Of a DNA stretch of 64,000 bases, positions 1 through 8,047 are shown one piece after another. The stretch lies in the NCBI RefSeq assembly GCF_003583765.1, contig NZ_QXQA01000001.1, forward strand, positions 708,840 to 772,839, written 5' to 3'. The notes below the pieces were generated by a model, which made no database searches, was not told where the DNA came from, and saw only the letters and a list, made by a program, of their open reading frames with translations. A program made the position numbers and the translations under genes. Positions within the stretch are counted from its first letter, which is position 1; each line of letters begins with the position of its first letter. This stretch comes from Paenibacillus nanensis. Its GTDB lineage: Bacteria > Bacillota > Bacilli > Paenibacillales > Paenibacillaceae.

Positions 1-651
1 ATCAGGTGGAATCATCCAACGCTCGGGCTCATCTCCCCGGCTAAATTCATTCCGATAGCGGAAGAGACAGGACTTATCGTGCCGATCGGAGAGTGGGTCA
101 TCAGAACGGCCTGCCTGCAGAACATGGAGTGGATCGCCAAAGGCATTCCTCCGATGAAAGTATCGGTCAACCTGTCGACGCGCCAGTTTCTGAAGAGAGA
201 CCTGGTCGAAACCGTGCAAAGCATCCTGCTGGAGACCGGACTTGACCCGAAATATTTGGAGCTGGAGATCACGGAATCGATGACGATGGACGTCAACTTC
301 GCGATCGAGGTTCTAGGCGAGTTCAAAAAACTGGGAATCCCCATTTGCATTGACGACTTTGGGACAGGCTACAGCAATTTGTATTATATGAAGCTGTTCT
401 CCATTGACAGGCTTAAGATCGATCAATCCTTCATTCGCGACATCATGACCGATTCGATTGACGCGGACATTGTGTCTACCATCATCGCCATGGCTTACAA
501 CTTAGGTATAGACGTCATCGCGGAAGGCGTGGAAACCGAGGAACAGCTCAATTACTTAAAACGGCTAAGATGCCGGGAGGTGCAGGGTTACTACTATTAT
601 AAACCGCTGCCAGCAGAGCAATTGGAGCAATTATTACTAAGCAGCCGATAG
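1..651 (+). CDS. EAL-domain cyclic-di-GMP phosphodiesterase, C-terminal part (5' truncated)
   Basis: The frame is open from base 1 and the protein begins outside the window. The first residues (IRWNHP) directly follow where the signature Glu-Ala-Leu would be. The remaining EAL landmarks are in order: the SVNLS asparagine, the EITES glutamate, IDDFGTGYSN with two metal-binding aspartates, the LKID lysine, AEGVE, and a terminal VQGYYYYKPLP. All visible catalytic residues are kept, so an active phosphodiesterase hydrolysing c-di-GMP to pGpG is likely. Any GGDEF, PAS or membrane part lies upstream and cannot be judged. The next gene starts 26 bases downstream on the same strand with its own ribosome site, so cotranscription is possible. 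Confidence 0.9.
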   Translation: MRWNHPTLGLISPAKFIPIAEETGLIVPIGEWVIRTACLQNMEWIAKGIPPMKVSVNLSTRQFLKRDLVETVQSILLETGLDPKYLELEITESMTMDVNFAIEVLGEFKKLGIPICIDDFGTGYSNLYYMKLFSIDRLKIDQSFIRDIMTDSIDADIVSTIIAMAYNLGIDVIAEGVETEEQLNYLKRLRCREVQGYYYYKPLPAEQLEQLLLSSR

Positions 652-677
652 GCAATCCATTTTTTTAAGGAGACAAG

Positions 678-2321
678 ATGAAGAAGAAGGTTTATTCCAT
701 TATCGTTGATCATTTTAAGAGCTGGGGAGTCAGTCACGTCTTCGGGATTCCCGGCAAATCGATTTCCCCGCTTATGCTTGAGCTGGATAGTCAAGAAATT
801 GAATATGTGCTTGGCCGTCATGAAACGGGCTGCGGATATGAAGCCTCGGGCTTTTCGATCGGCAGCAGAGGGATCGGAGTCGCAATCGGAACGTCCGGTC
901 CAGGCGGCACCAATCTCATTACGGCAGCTGGACAAGCGAGAGAGTTCAATCTTCCGGTGCTGTTTATTACGGGACAGCCGACGATGCAAGAGACGGGGCG
1001 CGCGCTCAGCCAGGACTCCAGCCAATTTGGCACGGACTTGGTGAAGATGTTCGAGCCTGTTACGAAATTCAGCGCAAGGATCGAGCGTGGCGATCTGCTG
1101 CCGCTCTATTTGCGTCATGCAATCGAGAAGGCTTATACCGGCGAGCGCGGTCCGGTTCATTTATGCATACCATTTGACGTATTGATGGAAGACGTTGAAG
1201 AGTTCCTTATTCCGCTGCCGCAGTACACCTCTACGCTTGTGGCGAGAGTCGTCGACCGTGCGCTGTCGATGCTGAATGAGGCGGAGCGCCCTGTTCTATT
1301 TTTAGGAAAAGGCGCTGTTATGGCGGAGGCTTTCGAGGAGATTCAGACGATTGCGGAGCATTGGCGCATCCCTATCGTGACGGCGCCCGGCGGCAAGGGA
1401 GCCATATCGACCTATCACCCTCTTTATATGGGCGGATATGGTCTTGGAGGCTCTAGGCATGCCATGGACTATATGCGTTCCGGCATTGACCTGATGATCG
1501 TCATCGGCAGCAAGCTTTGCGACATGTCTCTGTCAGGCTTTACGGAAGAGATGAAACCGAAGAAGATGCTCCAATTCGAATACGATCTGACCTTTGCGGG
1601 CAAGTCGGTTGCGGTCCCGACGGAGATCGTGTTGGGTGATTTGAAATCCAATCTTATCCATGTGATCCAAGCGGCGGGGGCCAAAAGACGCGAAAATGAT
1701 TATGCGCTGCTCACTCGCCCGGTATTTGAGCCTAACTCGAATACAGAGAAGCTGCTCACGGCCGGCGACGCCTTCCGAGCGCTTCGTTCCGCGCTTCCGG
1801 ATGACGCGATGCTCTTCGGCGATGCGGGAAGCCACTCCTTCTATGCTGTCCAGCATTTGGACCTTCCTCAGCCAGGCACGTTCTACTTCGATGAAGTGTT
1901 CATCGCAATGGGAGCGGCAATCGGTTATTCGATTGGAGCCAAAATCGCCCAGCCTGACCGTCCGGTTGTCTGTATTACAGGAGACGGATGCTTGCTGATG
2001 CATGGGACCGAAATTTCGACTGCGGTTAATCATGGAGCGCGGGTTATCTTCTTTGTTTTGAACAACGGACGTTTGGATATGGTGGATAAGGGGATGTCCT
2101 ATAACACCGGACGTTCTGTCGGAGCGGTCTACGAGCATGCGCTCGATGCAAGCGGCTTTGCGGCGTCAATGGGGGCAAAGGCGTACCGCTGCCATCATAC
2201 CGCGCATATTGTGGAAGCAGTGGCCGAGGCGTTGAATTCGAAAGTAGCGACCGTTATCGAGGTCATGGTCGATCCTGCCGAGATACCGCCAATCTTAACG
2301 CGTCTGCTAAGCTTGGACTAG
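678..2321 (+). CDS. Thiamine-diphosphate-dependent enzyme, acetolactate synthase-like
   Basis: At 547 residues this has the full three-domain architecture of the TPP family that includes acetolactate synthase, pyruvate oxidase and benzoylformate decarboxylase. The N-terminal pyrimidine-binding domain carries the activating glutamate (E49 in GRHETG). A central domain at about 190-330 follows. The C-terminal domain has the TPP/Mg motif GDG at 435-437 and NN at 462-463. The start is ATG behind AAGGAGA. It is followed after 24 bases by a carboxymuconolactone-decarboxylase-like gene, probably in one operon. No small regulatory subunit or ilv gene is nearby, so branched-chain biosynthesis is unlikely and the 2-keto-acid substrate is unknown. 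The family call is secure; the exact reaction is not. Confidence 0.88.
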   Translation: MKKKVYSIIVDHFKSWGVSHVFGIPGKSISPLMLELDSQEIEYVLGRHETGCGYEASGFSIGSRGIGVAIGTSGPGGTNLITAAGQAREFNLPVLFITGQPTMQETGRALSQDSSQFGTDLVKMFEPVTKFSARIERGDLLPLYLRHAIEKAYTGERGPVHLCIPFDVLMEDVEEFLIPLPQYTSTLVARVVDRALSMLNEAERPVLFLGKGAVMAEAFEEIQTIAEHWRIPIVTAPGGKGAISTYHPLYMGGYGLGGSRHAMDYMRSGIDLMIVIGSKLCDMSLSGFTEEMKPKKMLQFEYDLTFAGKSVAVPTEIVLGDLKSNLIHVIQAAGAKRRENDYALLTRPVFEPNSNTEKLLTAGDAFRALRSALPDDAMLFGDAGSHSFYAVQHLDLPQPGTFYFDEVFIAMGAAIGYSIGAKIAQPDRPVVCITGDGCLLMHGTEISTAVNHGARVIFFVLNNGRLDMVDKGMSYNTGRSVGAVYEHALDASGFAASMGAKAYRCHHTAHIVEAVAEALNSKVATVIEVMVDPAEIPPILTRLLSLD

Positions 2322-2345
2322 AGGAAGAGAGGAGATTGATCTACT

Positions 2346-2738
2346 ATGGATTCCAAAGCATATGAAAAAGGAATGGAAACGCTTGGCAAGATGGTGAGTC
2401 CGGAAATATTGCGCCAAACGGTGGAAAATGTGCGCAAATTTAGTCCGGATATGGCCAAGATGGTTATCGAGTTTCCTTTTGGATCCATCTATTCGAGACC
2501 GGGCCTTGATCTGAAGCAGCGATCGCTGATTACGATCTCCTCGCTTGTGACACAGGGAGCCGAAGGTCAGCTGGACTTTCACATTCACGCCGCATTGAAT
2601 GCCGGTCTTACGCCGGAAGAAATCGTTGAAGCGGTAATGCATTGTTTGCCTTACGCGGGGTTTCCGAAATCGCTGGGCGCGCTTGGCGTCGTGATCAGAG
2701 TGTTCCAAGAACGCGAAATTTCGTATTCGCAGGCCTAA
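2346..2738 (+). CDS. Carboxymuconolactone decarboxylase-family protein (AhpD-like fold)
   Basis: A 130-residue all-helical CMD-fold protein. The typical block of LKQRSLITISSLVTQGAEGQLDFHIHAALNAG type is present, followed by TPEEIVEAVMH. AhpD peroxidase partners use a CxxC pair. No cysteine occurs at the matching position here (AEGQLDFH), so a redox role is unlikely and a decarboxylase or lactonase-type role is more plausible. It follows the TPP enzyme closely, ahead of a clear terminator, so the two probably form the end of one transcription unit. The start is ATG after a GAGGAAGAGAGGAG stretch. The substrate cannot be told from the sequence. Confidence 0.85.
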   Translation: MDSKAYEKGMETLGKMVSPEILRQTVENVRKFSPDMAKMVIEFPFGSIYSRPGLDLKQRSLITISSLVTQGAEGQLDFHIHAALNAGLTPEEIVEAVMHCLPYAGFPKSLGALGVVIRVFQEREISYSQA

Positions 2739-2752
2739 TCCTTATTAATTGT

Positions 2753-2787
2753 AGCTCGCGCCATAACGATGGCGCGGGCTTTTTTTA
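2753..2787 (+). terminator. Rho-independent terminator after the TPP/CMD genes
   Basis: A 12-bp, near-perfect stem (AGCTCGCGCCAT paired with ATGGCGCGGGCT) closes an AACG loop and runs into seven T residues. It separates the TPP/CMD pair from the htpG promoter. Confidence 0.9.
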
Positions 2788-2809
2788 TATGGATAATTCA
2801 GCCTGCTTG

Positions 2810-2839
2810 TTGACAGCAATTTTCGGAGTATGGTATATA
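2810..2839 (+). promoter_or_regulatory. Vegetative (sigma-A type) promoter of htpG
   Basis: A consensus -35 TTGACA at 2810-2815 is followed by an 18-bp spacer and TATATA at 2834-2839. The transcription start would fall in or next to the CIRCE operator, the classical geometry for HrcA repression. Confidence 0.85.
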
Positions 2840-2849
2840 AAAATAAGGA

Positions 2850-2876
2850 TTAGCACTCATAGATGAGGAGTGCTAA
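2850..2876 (+). promoter_or_regulatory. CIRCE operator (HrcA-binding site)
   Basis: TTAGCACTC, nine bases, GAGTGCTAA: a perfect match to the CIRCE inverted repeat recognised by the heat-shock repressor HrcA. It lies just downstream of the -10 box and upstream of the htpG ribosome site. In Bacillus subtilis htpG is not HrcA-controlled, so the placement here is notable. Confidence 0.95.
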
Positions 2877-2905
2877 CATCGAGAACGAAAGGGGATTGCA
2901 AAGGC

Positions 2906-4783
2906 ATGGCTAAAAAGCAGTTTAAAGCGGAATCCAAACGATTGCTTGAGATGATGATCAACTCCATTTATACGCAAAAGGAAATTTTTCTGAGGGAGCT
3001 TATTTCCAACGCCAGCGACGCGATCGACAAAATTTATTATAAAGCGCTGACGGATGACAACCTCGTTTTTAACAAAGAGGACTATTACATTAAAGTAACG
3101 CCTGACAAAGAAAGCCGGACTTTAACGATTACAGATACGGGTATTGGTATGACAGCGGAGGAATTAGAGAATAATCTAGGCGTTATTGCAAAAAGCGGCT
3201 CGCTTGCGTTTAAGCAGGAAAATGAAGCGAAGGACGGCCATAACATTATCGGCCAATTCGGCGTTGGCTTCTATTCGGCGTTTATGGTTGCCGATGAGGT
3301 CATCGTGACGTCCAGAGCATTGGGCAGCGACGAGGCATACCGTTGGGTGTCAAGAGGCGCAGACGGCTATACGGTCACGCCTGCGGAGAAGGATAGCGTC
3401 GGCACGGAAATCGTGATGAAGATTAAAGCGAACACGGAGGACGAGCAGTACGACGAGTACCTTGAGCCTTACCGCCTTCGCGCCATCATAAAGAAATATT
3501 CCGACTTTATCCGTTATCCGATTAAGATGGATATGAAAACCTCGAAGCCGAAGGAAGGCAGCGACGAGTTCGAAGAGGTCGTCGAGGAGCAAACGATCAA
3601 CAGCATGGTGCCGATCTGGCGGCGCAACAAAAACGAGCTGACCGAAGAGGATTACGCGTCGTTCTACGCGGAGAAGCGTTACGGCTTCGACAAGCCGCTT
3701 AAGCATCTGCATGTCAGCGCTGACGGCGCGGTTGTATACAACGCGATTCTTTATATCCCGGAAAGCGCGCCTTTCAATTACTATACGAAGGAATACGAAA
3801 AGGGCTTGGAGCTGTATTCCAACGGCGTCCTTATTATGGACAAATGCGCGGATCTGCTGCCTGATTACTTCAGCTTCGTGAAGGGCATGGTCGACTCCGA
3901 GGATTTGTCGCTGAACATCTCCCGCGAGCTTTTGCAGCATGACCGTCAGCTCAAGCTGATCGCAAAAAATATTAAAAACAAAATTAAAGGGATGCTGCAA
4001 AGCATGTTGAAGGACGAACGCGACAAATACGAAACCTTCTACAAAGCGTTCGGCCGCCAGCTGAAATTCGGCGTCTACAACGATTACGGCATGAACAAAG
4101 CGGAATTGCAGGATCTGCTGCTGTTCACGTCCTCGAAAGAGAAGAAGCTTGTCAGCTTGGACGAATACGTCAGCCGTATGCCAGAGGATCAAAAATACAT
4201 TTATTATGCGGCCGGCGAATCGATCGCACGAATTGAAAAGCTGCCGCAAATAGAGCTTGTGCTCGATAAGGGGTACGAAATTCTTTATTTGACGGACGAT
4301 ATTGACGAGTTCGCGATCAAGATGATCATGAATTACAAAGAGAAGGAATTTAAGTCGGTATCGAGTGGAGATCTTGGCATCGAATCCGAGGCGGACGATA
4401 AAAACGCCGATAATGAGGAGAAGGAAAATAAAGAGCTGTTCGAAAGCATGCAAAAGCTGCTTGACGGCAAAGTCAAAGCGGTAAAAGCCTCGAAGCGGCT
4501 GAAAAGCCATCCGGTATGCCTGTCTGCTGAAGGGGAGCTGTCGATTGAGATGGAAAAGATTTTAAAAGCAATGCCGGACAGCGGGGATATTAAAGCGGAT
4601 AAGGTGCTCGAAATTAACGTAGGTCACGACGTGTTCCAAGCGTTAAAGAGAGCGTACGGCAGCGATACGGAAAAATTCAATCTGTATACGCAGCTGCTTT
4701 ATAACCAAGCTTTGCTTATCGAAGGGCTGACGATTCAGGACCCGGTTGAGTTTACGAACGATATTTGCAAGGTTATGGTGTAA
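2906..4783 (+). CDS. htpG: Molecular chaperone HtpG (bacterial Hsp90)
   Basis: A full-length 625-residue Hsp90. It has the N-terminal GHKL ATPase with [20 protein letters not shown] and [11 protein letters not shown], then the middle domain with LNISRELLQ, and a C-terminal dimerisation domain. It folds and stabilises client proteins in the cytoplasm in an ATP-driven cycle. The start at ATG 2906 follows GAAAGGGGA; an in-frame GTG at 2870 lies inside the CIRCE element and is not plausible. A run of acidic and Lys-rich residues (about 500-520) marks the expected flexible linker. Promoter and CIRCE place it under HrcA control. A bidirectional hairpin terminator follows. Confidence 0.97.
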   Translation: MAKKQFKAESKRLLEMMINSIYTQKEIFLRELISNASDAIDKIYYKALTDDNLVFNKEDYYIKVTPDKESRTLTITDTGIGMTAEELENNLGVIAKSGSLAFKQENEAKDGHNIIGQFGVGFYSAFMVADEVIVTSRALGSDEAYRWVSRGADGYTVTPAEKDSVGTEIVMKIKANTEDEQYDEYLEPYRLRAIIKKYSDFIRYPIKMDMKTSKPKEGSDEFEEVVEEQTINSMVPIWRRNKNELTEEDYASFYAEKRYGFDKPLKHLHVSADGAVVYNAILYIPESAPFNYYTKEYEKGLELYSNGVLIMDKCADLLPDYFSFVKGMVDSEDLSLNISRELLQHDRQLKLIAKNIKNKIKGMLQSMLKDERDKYETFYKAFGRQLKFGVYNDYGMNKAELQDLLLFTSSKEKKLVSLDEYVSRMPEDQKYIYYAAGESIARIEKLPQIELVLDKGYEILYLTDDIDEFAIKMIMNYKEKEFKSVSSGDLGIESEADDKNADNEEKENKELFESMQKLLDGKVKAVKASKRLKSHPVCLSAEGELSIEMEKILKAMPDSGDIKADKVLEINVGHDVFQALKRAYGSDTEKFNLYTQLLYNQALLIEGLTIQDPVEFTNDICKVMV

Positions 4784-4806
4784 TACAAATTTTAATAAGC
4801 AGGGAT

Positions 4807-4845
4807 AATAAACCCGTCTGCGGCAAGAACGCAGACGGGTTTATT
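4807..4845. terminator. Bidirectional terminator between htpG and the CBS gene
   Basis: A perfect 16-bp stem starting AATAAACCCGTCTGCG with a 7-base loop. It is flanked by A-rich and T-rich sequence, so it can end transcription from both converging genes. Confidence 0.85.
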
Positions 4846-4858
4846 TGTATAACTAGGC

Positions 4859-5359
4859 CTATTGGAGATAAGTGTTCGTATTCGTGTTCGAATGCTCGGA
4901 AATCTCGCTGAGGGCTTGTCCGGCATCGCGGCCGGTCGTGTTGCCAAGCGCCAAATCGCCTAGGGAGATGACACCGCACAAGCGACCGTCTTCGACGACT
5001 GGGAGGCGGCGGATTTGATGCTTAGCCATAATGTCGGCCGCTTCTTCCGCATCCGTATCCGGGGATACGGTAACAAGCGCTTCACTCATCACATCGCTAA
5101 CCGGGCAGGAGCCGGGACGTTTTTGCGCATAGCCGCGAACGACAAGATCGCGGTCCGTAACAGCTCCGATCAGCTTTGTTTTGTCCTCTACTTCAACAAC
5201 CGGAACAAACCCGATATCGTTTTCAGCCATAATTACCGCGATTTCATGAACATTATCCTGCAGGGTTACGGTCTTGCAATCCTTGGACATTAATTCTCTA
5301 ACTCGCTTCACCTTAAGCTCATCACCTTTCTTCTTTAGCTTGAGGGTATCACCAGACAT
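4859..5359 (-). CDS. CBS-domain protein
   Basis: A 166-residue protein built mostly from two CBS motifs: the first around VRELMSKDCKTVTLQDNVHEIA to GAVTDRDLVVRG, the second around VSDVMSEALVTVSPDTDAEEAA to GVISLGDLAL. Such tandem pairs bind adenosine nucleotides and act as energy or ligand sensors, alone or with a partner. No partner domain is present. The N-terminal 20 residues are Lys-rich and the C-terminus is Asn/Thr-rich. I chose ATG 5359 (AAAGG six bases before) over a TTG two codons upstream. It is divergent from the coat genes; any functional link is unproven. Confidence 0.85.
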   Translation of the reverse strand: MSGDTLKLKKKGDELKVKRVRELMSKDCKTVTLQDNVHEIAVIMAENDIGFVPVVEVEDKTKLIGAVTDRDLVVRGYAQKRPGSCPVSDVMSEALVTVSPDTDAEEAADIMAKHQIRRLPVVEDGRLCGVISLGDLALGNTTGRDAGQALSEISEHSNTNTNTYLQ

Positions 5360-5524
5360 ACCCAACCTTTATAGTTTGTCTTTGCCCGCATGATTTATGC
5401 GTGGATATATATCCTTAACACTACCTTTAGCATACTAGAAATGGTCATTATCATTAGTAGATTTGTCCAGTCATTTCTCTGCTATCGTTCGTAGAATAGA
5501 GTACAAGCGAAAGGAGGAAAAGTG

Positions 5525-5962
5525 ATGGGTTTTGTAAATCGAAGAATCAATAAAAGGGCTAGAAGCTTTAACAGGGTCAGGAAGTCTCGAGCGGTTCTCA
5601 GACAAGGCGCAGAACAATTCGCCAGCACCGACCAGGATTCAAATGAACTGATCATTGTTCGCGAATCTTGCAATGTAAGAGTGGAGACGACGGACACCCA
5701 GGCTGCAGTGTCACTTCAGGTAGGTTTGCAGGTTGCGATCGCGTTGGTTATTAGCATTATCATAGGTGACAATGACAGAGGTCAGGAAATCGCGCAGGAG
5801 CTTCTTCAAGCCAGTGAAGTCGAGCAGCTCAACAGACAAATTGTCGTTATTGAAAACTCCAAAGATGTTACCATTACAACAACAGATACCGATGTTGCTG
5901 TTAATGTTCAAGTATTGTTCCAAATCTTGCTGGCTCTTATCGCCAGAATCGATATTTTGTAA
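5525..5962 (+). CDS. Spore coat protein, CotX/CotV type (first copy)
   Basis: A 145-residue protein with a strongly basic N-terminus (RRINKRARSFNRVRKSR), then two half-repeats of the coat-X module. Each half has a short Thr-rich beta segment (VETTDTQAAVSLQ; TITTTDTDVAVNVQ) followed by a hydrophobic helix (VGLQVAIALVISIIIG; VLFQILLALIARIDIL). CotX and CotV form insoluble outer coat or crust material on spores. The start is ATG 5525 behind AAAGGAGGAAAAG; a GTG one codon earlier is less likely. It is the first of three tightly packed genes (24-base gap, then a one-base overlap). Expression late in sporulation is expected from the family, but I could not assign a sporulation promoter with confidence. 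Confidence 0.9.
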   Translation: MGFVNRRINKRARSFNRVRKSRAVLRQGAEQFASTDQDSNELIIVRESCNVRVETTDTQAAVSLQVGLQVAIALVISIIIGDNDRGQEIAQELLQASEVEQLNRQIVVIENSKDVTITTTDTDVAVNVQVLFQILLALIARIDIL

Positions 5963-5986
5963 TAGAAGAATAGGAGGTATATCCAC

Positions 5987-6418
5987 ATGACAGGTAGACG
6001 TAAATGGAGAGCGCTTGACCATTGCACGTCCTGCAGGGAAGATGATGCGACGGTTACGCAGAGAGATGAGCAAGTTAATGTCACGAGACAAAGGTCCGTC
6101 GAATGGATTATTGTCAGAGATTCCGAGGACGTTACGGTCAACACGACAGATACGCAAGTGGCAGTAGGCATTCAAGCGAACTTGCAGGCGGCGATCGCCG
6201 CTGTAATCAGCATAGCCGTAGGAAACTCCGATCAAGGGAGAGCCGTAGCTCAGGATGTCACCCAGTTTATTAGAACAAGGCAAGCGAATAGGCAAAAAAC
6301 GATCATCGATAATTCCAGATGCGTGTCGGTAACGACGACGGACACCGATCTTGCCGTTAATATCCAAGTCTTGCTGCAAATCTTGTTGGCCATTGTTGTC
6401 AAACTGGATGTGCTGTAA
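5987..6418 (+). CDS. Spore coat protein, CotX/CotV type (second copy)
   Basis: A 143-residue paralogue of the gene just upstream. It repeats the same bipartite module: VTVNTTDTQVAVGIQ plus a hydrophobic stretch, then VSVTTTDTDLAVNIQ with LLQILLAIVVKLDVL at the C-terminus. The N-terminus is different and contains a CTSC pair that could form disulfides or metal contacts in the coat. An ideal AGGAGG site precedes ATG 5987. The stop codon TAA shares its last base with the start of the following gene, which implies translational coupling. Confidence 0.9.
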   Translation: MTGRRKWRALDHCTSCREDDATVTQRDEQVNVTRQRSVEWIIVRDSEDVTVNTTDTQVAVGIQANLQAAIAAVISIAVGNSDQGRAVAQDVTQFIRTRQANRQKTIIDNSRCVSVTTTDTDLAVNIQVLLQILLAIVVKLDVL

Positions 6419-6633
6419 TGAACGAACAGATCCAAGAGCAATTAAGACAGATTAATGAGCGCATCATGGACTCCTTAATTGCAGAAGCGAATCGGAATAA
6501 AGCAAAGCGGAGACGTATGCTCAAAAAGCAGGAGGCCGTTGTGGCCGAGACGGAAACGGCAGCTGCTGAACCCGAATCCTCAGTATTAACCCAATGGAAC
6601 GCCATCTTGGACCAATTGATGAAGAAAAGATAG
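6418..6633 (+). CDS. Small charged protein coupled to the coat genes
   Basis: A 71-residue protein I do not recognise. It is predicted helical throughout: a Glu/Gln-rich amphipathic start (EQIQEQLRQINERIMDSL), a basic KAKRRRMLKK stretch, an acidic Ala/Glu linker and a final helix LTQWNAILDQLMKKR. Its ATG overlaps the preceding TAA by one base, and a strong terminator follows, so it is the last gene of the coat operon. A structural or assembly role in the spore coat is inferred from position only. Confidence 0.7.
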   Translation: MNEQIQEQLRQINERIMDSLIAEANRNKAKRRRMLKKQEAVVAETETAAAEPESSVLTQWNAILDQLMKKR

Positions 6634-6638
6634 GAACG

Positions 6639-6672
6639 AAAAAAAGCATGGACTGCGGTTCATGCTTTTTTT
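6639..6672. terminator. Bidirectional terminator after the coat operon
   Basis: AAAAAAGCATG and CATGCTTTTTT form a stem around a roughly 10-base loop. The A-run and T-run make it usable in both directions, serving the coat operon and the converging Arg-rich gene. Confidence 0.85.
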
Positions 6673-6736
6673 AATTGGAGAGCTGCGGCAATACGAAAGG
6701 GCTTGAGAGCAATGTCCCAAGCCCGCTGACGTTTTG

Positions 6737-7150
6737 TTATTTCGATTTTTTGGGAGATCTATTTGTCGTTCTAAGTCTGTTTTTAATCGGTTTTTTATTT
6801 GTGTTTTTGATCGGGGTTCGAATGGATTCCCGAATAGCTTCTCGAATGGAGTCTCTAATCGGTTCTCTAATCGGTTCTCTAGTCGGCTTTTTAATAGGGT
6901 TTGTTATTGTTTTTTTATTTGCGTTTTTATCCGCGTTCTTTTCGATGTCTTTATTCGACTCGACGAAGGTATCGACTTGTTTCGAAAGGTCCGTGACCAT
7001 TTGCTGCAGCATTTCTTTCTTTTCCGGGGGAATTCTATTTTTATTAATTTGCACCCCATTTTTGTTGAGCACGTTCGTTACCAGCATATCCACAATGCTT
7101 GGCGGTAGAACGGAGGGGGAGGAAGGTTTGTTGTTGTTGGATTGAGCCAA
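6737..7150 (-). CDS. Basic repeat-tail protein, possibly spore-associated
   Basis: A 137-residue protein of unknown family. Residues 1-65 look like a small helical domain (VLPPSIVDMLVTNVLNKNG, then a KKEMLQQMVTDLSKQVDTF helix). Residues from about 80 onward are a low-complexity tail of four-residue units such as PIRE, PIRD, SIRE, AIRE, PIKN, encoded by 12-bp DNA repeats. The start is TTG 7150, chosen because AAAGGAGG lies eight bases upstream and no ATG fits. Basic repeat tails of this kind recall CotG/CotB-like coat proteins, and the neighbours are coat genes, but that link is inference. Confidence 0.7.
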   Translation of the reverse strand: MAQSNNNKPSSPSVLPPSIVDMLVTNVLNKNGVQINKNRIPPEKKEMLQQMVTDLSKQVDTFVESNKDIEKNADKNANKKTITNPIKKPTREPIREPIRDSIREAIRESIRTPIKNTNKKPIKNRLRTTNRSPKKSK

Positions 7151-7224
7151 TGCGGTTACCTCCTTTATATGAGAATAAATATTTACCCTCTATTCTATGC
7201 GCAGACTGCTCAAGTGGATATGCC

Positions 7225-7275
7225 TTGCCTATGAAAAATCGGCCTAATTTCGCTGTCCGCATCCTTCATAGGCAA
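7225..7275. repeat. Perfect 11-bp inverted repeat downstream of clpP
   Basis: TTGCCTATGAA at 7225-7235 and TTCATAGGCAA at 7265-7275 enclose 29 bases. The repeat begins about ten bases past the clpP stop codon. No T-run follows on the minus strand, so it is not a standard intrinsic terminator; it may stabilise the 3' end of the mRNA. Confidence 0.6.
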
Positions 7276-7285
7276 GTTTAGTAGA

Positions 7286-7870
7286 TTACTGGCGTGTGAT
7301 CACCTTGTCAATAATCCCGTATTGTAACGCTTCTTCCGCGCTCATGAAGAAATCCCGGTCCATATCCCGTTCCACCTTTTCAAGCGGCTGGCCGGTCCGC
7401 TCGGACGTAATCCGGTTGAGCTGCTCCCGGTTTTTCAATATCCGTTTTGCGCTAATCGCAATATCGCTGGCTTGGCCTTGCGCGCCGCCATGAGGCTGAT
7501 GAATCATGATCTCGCTGTTCGGCAAAGCGAATCGTTTGCCCTTCTCGCCGGCCAGCAGCAGAATTGCTCCGAAGGATGCCGCGAACCCGGTGCAGATGGT
7601 CGAGACTTGCGGTTTGATGAACTGCATCGTATCATAAATCGCAAGACCGGCGGTTACGGAGCCTCCCGGACTGTTGATGTACATATGAATGTCCTTATCG
7701 GGATCCTCCGCCGTAAGGAATAGAAGCTGGGCGATGACGCTGTTGGCTACAACGTCGTCAATTGCGGATCCGACAAAGATGATCCGGTCCTTAAGCAGCC
7801 TTGAATAAATGTCATACGAGCGTTCGCCGCGGTTCGTTTGTTCCACGACGTAAGGGATGTAATTGCTCAT
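7286..7870 (-). CDS. clpP: ATP-dependent Clp protease proteolytic subunit ClpP (probable paralogue)
   Basis: A full-length 194-residue ClpP serine peptidase that forms the tetradecameric chamber fed by Clp ATPases. The catalytic triad is visible: S99 in FAASFGA, H124 in MIHQPHG and D173 in DRDFFMS, spaced exactly as in Bacillus ClpP (98/123/172). The oxyanion region SPGGSVTAG is also present. ATG 7870 has GGAGG nine bases upstream; a longer open frame to 8053 is not supported. The [11 protein letters not shown] stretch differs from the usual housekeeping MAASMGA form. No CtsR-type operator was noticed, and it lies beside spore coat genes. It may therefore be an accessory ClpP, but a genome-wide count would be needed. 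Confidence 0.92.
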   Translation of the reverse strand: MSNYIPYVVEQTNRGERSYDIYSRLLKDRIIFVGSAIDDVVANSVIAQLLFLTAEDPDKDIHMYINSPGGSVTAGLAIYDTMQFIKPQVSTICTGFAASFGAILLLAGEKGKRFALPNSEIMIHQPHGGAQGQASDIAISAKRILKNREQLNRITSERTGQPLEKVERDMDRDFFMSAEEALQYGIIDKVITRQ

Positions 7871-8047
7871 AACGATTAACCTCCACGCCATTATTTTTTT
7901 GGTTACGCCACGTAAACGGCCGAGTGCGGTTGAAAGATACGGGTACTGCGAAATAAAATAAAAAAAATAAAAGGCGTATCCTTTTGCGGGGTTCGTTCGT
8001 TTACTGAATAAAGGCATAAGGCATGCCAGCTGCAGGGAGGTTATGGA

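Noticed and set aside
2870..2905. Upstream GTG start for htpG
   Set aside because: It falls inside the CIRCE operator and before the ribosome-binding site; ATG 2906 is correct.
3350..4510. 386-codon open frame on the minus strand
   Set aside because: Antisense to htpG, which has full domain support, a promoter and an operator.
5401..5440. Sporulation sigma promoter (SigE/SigK type) for the coat operon
   Set aside because: A CATACTAG at 5431 and an ATATAT upstream resemble parts of such promoters, but the spacing does not fit a consensus well enough.
5711..6379. 222-codon open frame on the minus strand across the coat genes
   Set aside because: It is opposite two coat genes with strong ribosome sites and family motifs.
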